From Peptococcaceae bacterium (GTDB lineage Bacteria > Bacillota > Desulfotomaculia > Desulfotomaculales > UBA12532): 7,440 bases of DNA. The notes under the pieces were generated by a model. That model saw nothing but the letters and a program-made list of their open reading frames with translations, had not been told where the DNA came from and searched no databases. The first letter of the stretch is position 1. Every line of letters begins with the position of its first letter. Shown here piece by piece: positions 5,229-7,440 of this stretch. The stretch lies in NCBI GenBank assembly GCA_003445475.1, contig DMDP01000003.1:1-7440 (forward strand). The letters are read 5' to 3'. The translations under genes and the position numbers were made by a program.

Positions 5229-5607
5229 CTAAAACCACCCCTTAATAGGCGCGAACCGACACTTCTTCGCTGTAACAACGACGAAATGACCCCTCACTTT
5301 TCCTCCATATGCCTTCAGCAGTTTCTTGACAGCCTCAGCCTTCTGAGCTCCAGTAGCCCCCTTCATCCGCAACAGGACGACCCCCACTGACAGCAACTTT
5401 TGCCGGAAGACCAGTTCTCCAAAGTCTTTTGACAAGGATCCGCCCCTCCTTTTCCGCAAGCTCAAGCAGGCTGGCGTCATCCAAAGGAAGAGGAGATCCG
5501 GGTACCCAGACGATGTCATAACCAAGCGCAGCTATTACCCCAACAACGTCGCGCTCTACGTTGGCATCGGCTAAAAACTTTAACTGTGACCCCTGGATTA
5601 TCTTCAC
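5229..5607 (-). pseudogene. DUF5615 PIN-like toxin, inactivated by a frameshifting deletion
   Basis: From GTG 5607 the first frame reads FLADANVERDVVGVIAALGY, then DIVWVPGSP and ELAEKEGRILV, clearly the N-terminal half of a DUF5615 (Mut7-C-like PIN) protein, with D14 as the first metal ligand. The second half is in another frame: KDFGELVFRQKLLSVGVVLL, then a helical tail to TAG 5229-5231. Intact relatives join these as ILVTNDKDFGELVF. Here GTC is followed by AAAA and then GACTTT (near 5428-5435), so eight bases are missing relative to that motif and the T-N-D segment with its acidic residue is lost. Restoring eight bases gives 128 residues, a normal length. It is the first gene of a minus-strand operon with DUF433. 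A sequencing error is less likely than a real deletion, because eight bases are involved. Confidence 0.82.
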
Positions 5608-5670
5608 CGCCTACAGAAACTTCCCCGCACTCACCGCGTCGGCAGAGCGTAGAAACACCCCCTAGGTTAC

Positions 5671-5699
5671 ATTTTACAGTTTCGGCGATAGAGCGTCAA
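5671..5699 (-). promoter_or_regulatory. Promoter of the DUF5615-DUF433 operon
   Basis: On the minus strand TTGACG (5694-5699) and TAAAAT (5671-5676) are separated by 17 bases and also carry TG just before the -10. This is among the best promoter matches in the window. It would start transcription near 5664, about 57 bases upstream of the toxin GTG. Confidence 0.75.
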
Positions 5700-5746
5700 T
5701 TGATAAGATCGCCCCAGGAAAGAGCTATCCTGCGTCCATCGCGGGC

Positions 5747-5772
5747 TCCGGATAAACTATTGGCTATCCGGA
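5747..5772. repeat. 8-bp inverted repeat in intergenic region
   Basis: TCCGGATA (5747-5754) and TATCCGGA (5765-5772) form a perfect 8-bp stem around a 10-base AT-rich loop, in the stretch between the DUF5615 promoter and PIN remnant B. There is no T run on either side, so it is more likely an operator or a transcript hairpin than a terminator. The rest of 5700-5860 holds no gene that I recognise. Confidence 0.4.
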
Positions 5773-5787
5773 ACCCTTGTTACCTAA

Positions 5788-5816
5788 CCCCCCCGCCCCG
5801 CAAGGATTCCCCGCCC
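5788..5816 (-). other. G-rich tract with four G-runs on the minus strand
   Basis: C-runs at 5788-5794 (7), 5796-5799 (4), 5809-5812 (4) and 5814-5816 (3) give four G-runs on the minus strand with loops of 1, 9 and 1 bases. This is a possible G-quadruplex with one long loop. It lies in non-coding sequence and its function is unknown. Confidence 0.4.
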
Positions 5817-5860
5817 GCACCTCATCATAAGCCTGACCGGGGTTCAGGTCCTACGATCAG

Positions 5861-5949
5861 CTGGCCGAGACCTTCGCACCTGGACGCTCCGGATGATCAT
5901 CGCGTCCCAAACCGAGATCCTGTTCCGCTGCTGAATCTCCATCGCCGCC
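5861..5949. repeat. Direct repeat copy B (PIN C-terminal remnant)
   Basis: Second copy of the repeat described at 4724-4811, same orientation, 89 bases. Differences are mostly single substitutions, many of them transitions, plus one gap near 5871-5878, as expected for diverged paralogous coding remnants. Confidence 0.8.
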
Positions 5950-5954
5950 GTTGC
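5870..5954 (-). pseudogene. C-terminal fragment of a PIN-domain toxin (remnant B)
   Basis: The minus strand reads ATAAMEIQQRNRISVWDAMI, then IRSVQV, closely matching remnant A (AAVEVQQRHRISFWDAMI). The frame is closed upstream by an in-frame TAG at 5955-5957, and family resemblance ends after IRSVQV. Only about 28 residues survive. The promoter of the downstream MNT gene begins at its upstream edge, which suggests the MNT module was joined here after or during loss of the toxin. Confidence 0.55.
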
Positions 5955-5979
5955 CTATCTCCCGGCAAAGTGATACAAT
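5951..5979 (+). promoter_or_regulatory. Promoter of the orphan MNT gene
   Basis: TTGCCT (5951-5956) and TACAAT (5974-5979) are 17 bases apart, with TGA before the -10 (extended form). The transcript would begin near 5986 and reach the ATG at 6033 after about 47 bases, which contain AAAGCCG twice. Confidence 0.7.
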
Positions 5980-6032
5980 AAAGCCGCTAAAAGCCGTCCG
6001 GAAGACCCGCGAATGCGGAGTTGATCCCCTGA

Positions 6033-6443
6033 ATGGAAGCGGAAAAGATTCTCGCAACAATCAAAGAACACCTCCTGGCGCAGCCGGACATCGCCGCCGC
6101 CTACGTCTTCGGCTCGGCAGCGCAAAACCGCCTGCGTCCGGCCAGCGATATCGACATCGCGGTGCTTTTTTCTTCCGGCACAGCCGCTAAAACCGCCCGG
6201 TTCGAGCGCCGGCTGGAGCTTGCCGTAGCCCTCGAAGAACTCCTGAAACGACCAGTCGAAGTAATTGACCTGGAGGCAGTACCGCCTTTCCTCCAGTACC
6301 AGATCCGCAAACACGGCAAATTAATCGTAGACAAGGACCCGCAGCGGCGCAAAGCCTGTGAGGTGGCCTCCCGCCGGCTCTATCTCGATATGCTTCCCTG
6401 CCTCCGGTACCGCAGAGAAAGAGCCCTCGAAAGGTTGGGTTAG
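6033..6443 (+). CDS. MNT-domain nucleotidyltransferase (MntA-like), orphan
   Basis: This 136-residue protein is a complete minimal nucleotidyltransferase of the MntA/COG1669-COG1708 type, normally the antitoxin that AMPylates a HEPN toxin (HepT). The core is AYVFGSAAQNRLRPASDIDI, with G27, S28, D39 and D41, followed by the third acid D79 in VEVIDLEAVPP. The conserved tail QYQIRKHGKLIVDKD (about 88-102) is present. The common Gly after GSxA is replaced by Asn32 in the loop, but catalytic residues are intact. ATG 6033 is weakly served, with CGGAG 12 bases upstream. In most operons a HepT gene overlaps or follows immediately; here 6444-6618 holds no HEPN-like frame, so the toxin partner is missing. 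Its C-terminal tail matches the antisense remnant at 2029-2135. Confidence 0.9.
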   Translation: MEAEKILATIKEHLLAQPDIAAAYVFGSAAQNRLRPASDIDIAVLFSSGTAAKTARFERRLELAVALEELLKRPVEVIDLEAVPPFLQYQIRKHGKLIVDKDPQRRKACEVASRRLYLDMLPCLRYRRERALERLG

Positions 6444-6618
6444 CGGGGGTGGTGGACAGCCCTCCAGCATTCCGGCCGGGCAGGAATTTCTCCCTTGCGA
6501 GCGAAGTAACCCGGCCCGCCCATGGCTGTTCAGACTAACCACCGGCTAAGGGCCACCCAGGGAGCAGGTGAAGGCACTCTACGCGGGCAATACGCCGTCT
6601 GTTACCATGCGCTTACAA

Positions 6619-6652
6619 GCGTATTGATATTTAAATACGCAAATGCTACAAT
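6619..6652 (+). promoter_or_regulatory. vapBC promoter with overlapping inverted-repeat operator
   Basis: TTGATA (6624-6629) and TACAAT (6647-6652) are 17 bases apart, a strong sigma-A match. The inverted repeat GCGTATT (6619-6625) / AATACGC (6634-6640) with an 8-base centre straddles the -35 and the spacer. This is where a VapB or VapBC complex would bind to autorepress. Confidence 0.75.
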
Positions 6653-6670
6653 ACGGCAGGAGGTGGCTTT

Positions 6671-6916
6671 ATGCGCACAACCGTTGAACTTTCGAATGAA
6701 AAAAGGGCCAAGCTCCTGGCCATTGCGGCGCGCCGGGGGTTACGCGGTTACTCCCGGCTGATCGACGAGGCGCTGGACCTTTATCTCGCCCGCGAAGAAG
6801 AAAAGAGGGCTGGGGAACTGAAAGAGCTGCTTTCACTGGCCGGCACACTCACCGATGCCGAGGCAGCGGAAATGGAAAAACGAATTGGAGAAGCGTGGCG
6901 TAAGTGGCGGTTGTAG
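6671..6916 (+). CDS. vapB: VapB-type ribbon-helix-helix antitoxin
   Basis: This 81-residue protein opens with MRTTVELSNEKRAKLLAIAA and continues ...GYSRLIDEALDLYL, a ribbon-helix-helix DNA-binding domain: a short beta strand (3-7), then two helices. The acidic and basic C-terminal region (about 50-81, ending IGEAWRKWRL) is the expected toxin-binding part. The ATG start is secure, with AGGAGGTGG at 6658-6666. It is the first gene of an operon with vapC, overlapping it by 13 bases, and the inverted repeat at 6619-6640 over its promoter is its probable operator. Role: neutralises the VapC PIN RNase and represses its own operon. Unlike the first antitoxin of the window, it is complete. Confidence 0.88.
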   Translation: MRTTVELSNEKRAKLLAIAARRGLRGYSRLIDEALDLYLAREEEKRAGELKELLSLAGTLTDAEAAEMEKRIGEAWRKWRL

Positions 6917-7302
6917 TAGATACCTGCGTGGTCATTGGATTTCTGCGGGGGGCCGAGCCAGCCAAAGGGTGTTTTACGAAGATCCTACAGGACGGTGAAG
7001 GGCTCCTGACCGCGGTTACCGTTTTTGAACTCCTTGTCGGTTTGGAGCGCAACAGTAAACGGAGGAAAGCCGTTGCACGGCTTATTGACTTTTTAAAGAT
7101 CCTGCCTTTCAACAAGGAAGCCGCCGGCATCGCCGCCGACCTCGAAAAAGAACTCCGCCAAAAGGGTGCGGTCATCGGCACGCGCGACGTCTTTATCGCC
7201 GGCATCTGCCTGACGCATAAACTGCCCCTGGTCACGGACAACGTGCGGCACTTTGCGCGCGTTCCCGGCCTCAAGGTTCTATCCCCCTCCTCTGCCATGT
7301 AG
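6904..7302 (+). CDS. vapC: VapC-type PIN-domain ribonuclease toxin
   Basis: This 132-residue PIN-domain protein has all four expected acidic positions: D6 (VVVDTCVVIGFL), E42 (TVFELLVGLE), D95 (IGTRDVFIAGIC) and D112 (VTDNVRHF). Length and order fit VapC toxins, Mg2+-dependent RNases that block translation by cutting tRNA or rRNA. It starts at GTG 6904 inside the end of vapB, so it is probably translated by coupling. The stop TAG (7300-7302) falls within the 6-bp inverted repeat near the next promoter. It is related in layout to the VapC at 2370-2762 (both have ...G.RD.FIAG.C...LPL.T.N..HF) and may be a distant paralogue. This is the only TA pair in the window with both genes complete. Confidence 0.93.
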   Translation: MAVVVDTCVVIGFLRGAEPAKGCFTKILQDGEGLLTAVTVFELLVGLERNSKRRKAVARLIDFLKILPFNKEAAGIAADLEKELRQKGAVIGTRDVFIAGICLTHKLPLVTDNVRHFARVPGLKVLSPSSAM

Positions 7303-7328
7303 CCTCCTGCGTGCTATAATGTGGCTAC
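7292..7328 (+). promoter_or_regulatory. Promoter and possible operator of the Phd-type antitoxin
   Basis: TATAAT (7315-7320) is a perfect -10 with TGC before it (extended form), and CTGCCA (7292-7297) is a 4/6 -35 at 17 bases. GTAGCC (7299-7304) and GGCTAC (7323-7328) form an inverted repeat framing the -10, where the antitoxin could bind. Confidence 0.65.
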
Positions 7329-7341
7329 CGGAGGTGATTCC

Positions 7342-7440
7342 ATGGAGGCGGGTATCAGGGAAGTCAAGAACCGCTTCAGCGAATACCTGAGGCGGGTTAA
7401 GCAGGGCGAAATAGTTGTCATCACCGAGCGTAACGTCCCC
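7342..7440 (+). CDS. Phd/YefM-family antitoxin, 3'-truncated by window edge
   Basis: Thirty-three residues are visible, beginning MEAGIREVKNRFSEYLRRVK and continuing QGEIVVITERNVP. This is the start of the Phd/YefM fold: G-I-R-E-(V/A)-K-..-F-S-E-Y-L-.-.-V-.-.-G-E-.-.-.-I-T-.-R-.-.-P is highly characteristic. Such antitoxins form dimers that repress their own operon and mask a toxin of the Doc, YoeB/RelE or PIN (VapC) type, usually the next gene, which lies beyond the window. The start is firm: GGAGGTGAT precedes ATG 7342, and a perfect -10 lies 21 bases upstream. No sign of decay is seen in the visible part. Confidence 0.92.
   Translation, partial: MEAGIREVKNRFSEYLRRVKQGEIVVITERNVP

Noticed and set aside
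5425..5440. Programmed ribosomal frameshift in the DUF5615 gene
   Set aside because: The two frames differ by a +1 (or -2) shift, the site (GTCAAAAGAC) is not a known slippery heptamer, and the conserved T-N-D residues are physically absent. A small deletion explains it better.
5788..5816. G-rich tract as an important regulatory G-quadruplex
   Set aside because: One loop is nine bases and the tract is in non-coding sequence far from start codons; listed only as a possible structure.
4724..5949. The ~88-base repeat as a CRISPR or insertion-sequence terminal repeat
   Set aside because: There are only two copies, they are diverged, both encode the same PIN segment, and there are no regular spacers or transposase.
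5586..5981. 131-residue plus-strand frame over the intergenic region
   Set aside because: It is Pro/Arg/His-rich without any family feature, lies antisense to the DUF5615 promoter and PIN remnant B, and has no ribosome binding site.
6522..6761. Small plus-strand frame between the MNT gene and vapB, and the short stretch REQVKALYAG near 6560-6600
   Set aside because: The frame runs through the vapBC promoter and into vapB in another frame. The short helix-like stretch is too small to assign.

Overview
The window looks like a contig end from a GC-rich Gram-positive bacterium, probably a clostridial (Peptococcaceae-like, possibly thermophilic) Bacillota. This rests on strong AGGAGG-type ribosome binding sites, near-consensus sigma-A promoters with 17-base spacers, and the style of the Wzy_C/TPR protein. 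The host assignment is an inference. Positions 1-45 are not genomic: they align without gaps to an Illumina TruSeq indexed P7 adapter at 38 of 45 positions. A 12-C run and G-rich bases follow, so the first gene is cut by the contig end and has no real start codon here.

Layout. About 73-1302 (+) is the C-terminal part of an O-antigen ligase/Wzy-like membrane protein with a TPR tail. A hairpin at 1315-1340 separates it from a convergent, unrecognised 198-residue alpha-helical protein (1349-1945, -). From about 2000 to the right edge the window is a dense island of toxin-antitoxin (TA) and related small modules: a vapBC pair whose antitoxin has lost its N-terminal DNA-binding part (2221-2762); an MNT nucleotidyltransferase followed by a HEPN gene with its middle deleted (2951-3601); an intact Uma2-type nuclease-fold protein (3635-4216); an MNT/HI0074-type pair in which both genes have internal deletions (4361-4727); a DUF433 antitoxin with a frameshifted DUF5615 PIN-like toxin (4986-5607, -); an orphan MNT gene (6033-6443); a complete vapBC operon (6671-7302); and the start of a Phd/YefM-type antitoxin (7342 to the edge). 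Antisense remnants include an MNT C-terminus (2029-2135) and two related PIN C-terminal fragments, which form an approximately 88-base direct repeat (4724-4811 and 5861-5949).

How it works together. The island seems to be a site of repeated gain and decay of TA modules. The losses are not random truncations. Several remove precisely the part needed for activity (the GS..DxD loop of an MNT, the centre of two HEPN proteins, the T-N-D segment of a PIN-like toxin), while partner genes and promoters survive. Only the last vapBC operon is complete in both genes, with an autoregulatory-looking inverted repeat over its promoter. I see no new multi-gene system. The most notable results are the adapter at the left end and the pattern of core-deleted TA genes.
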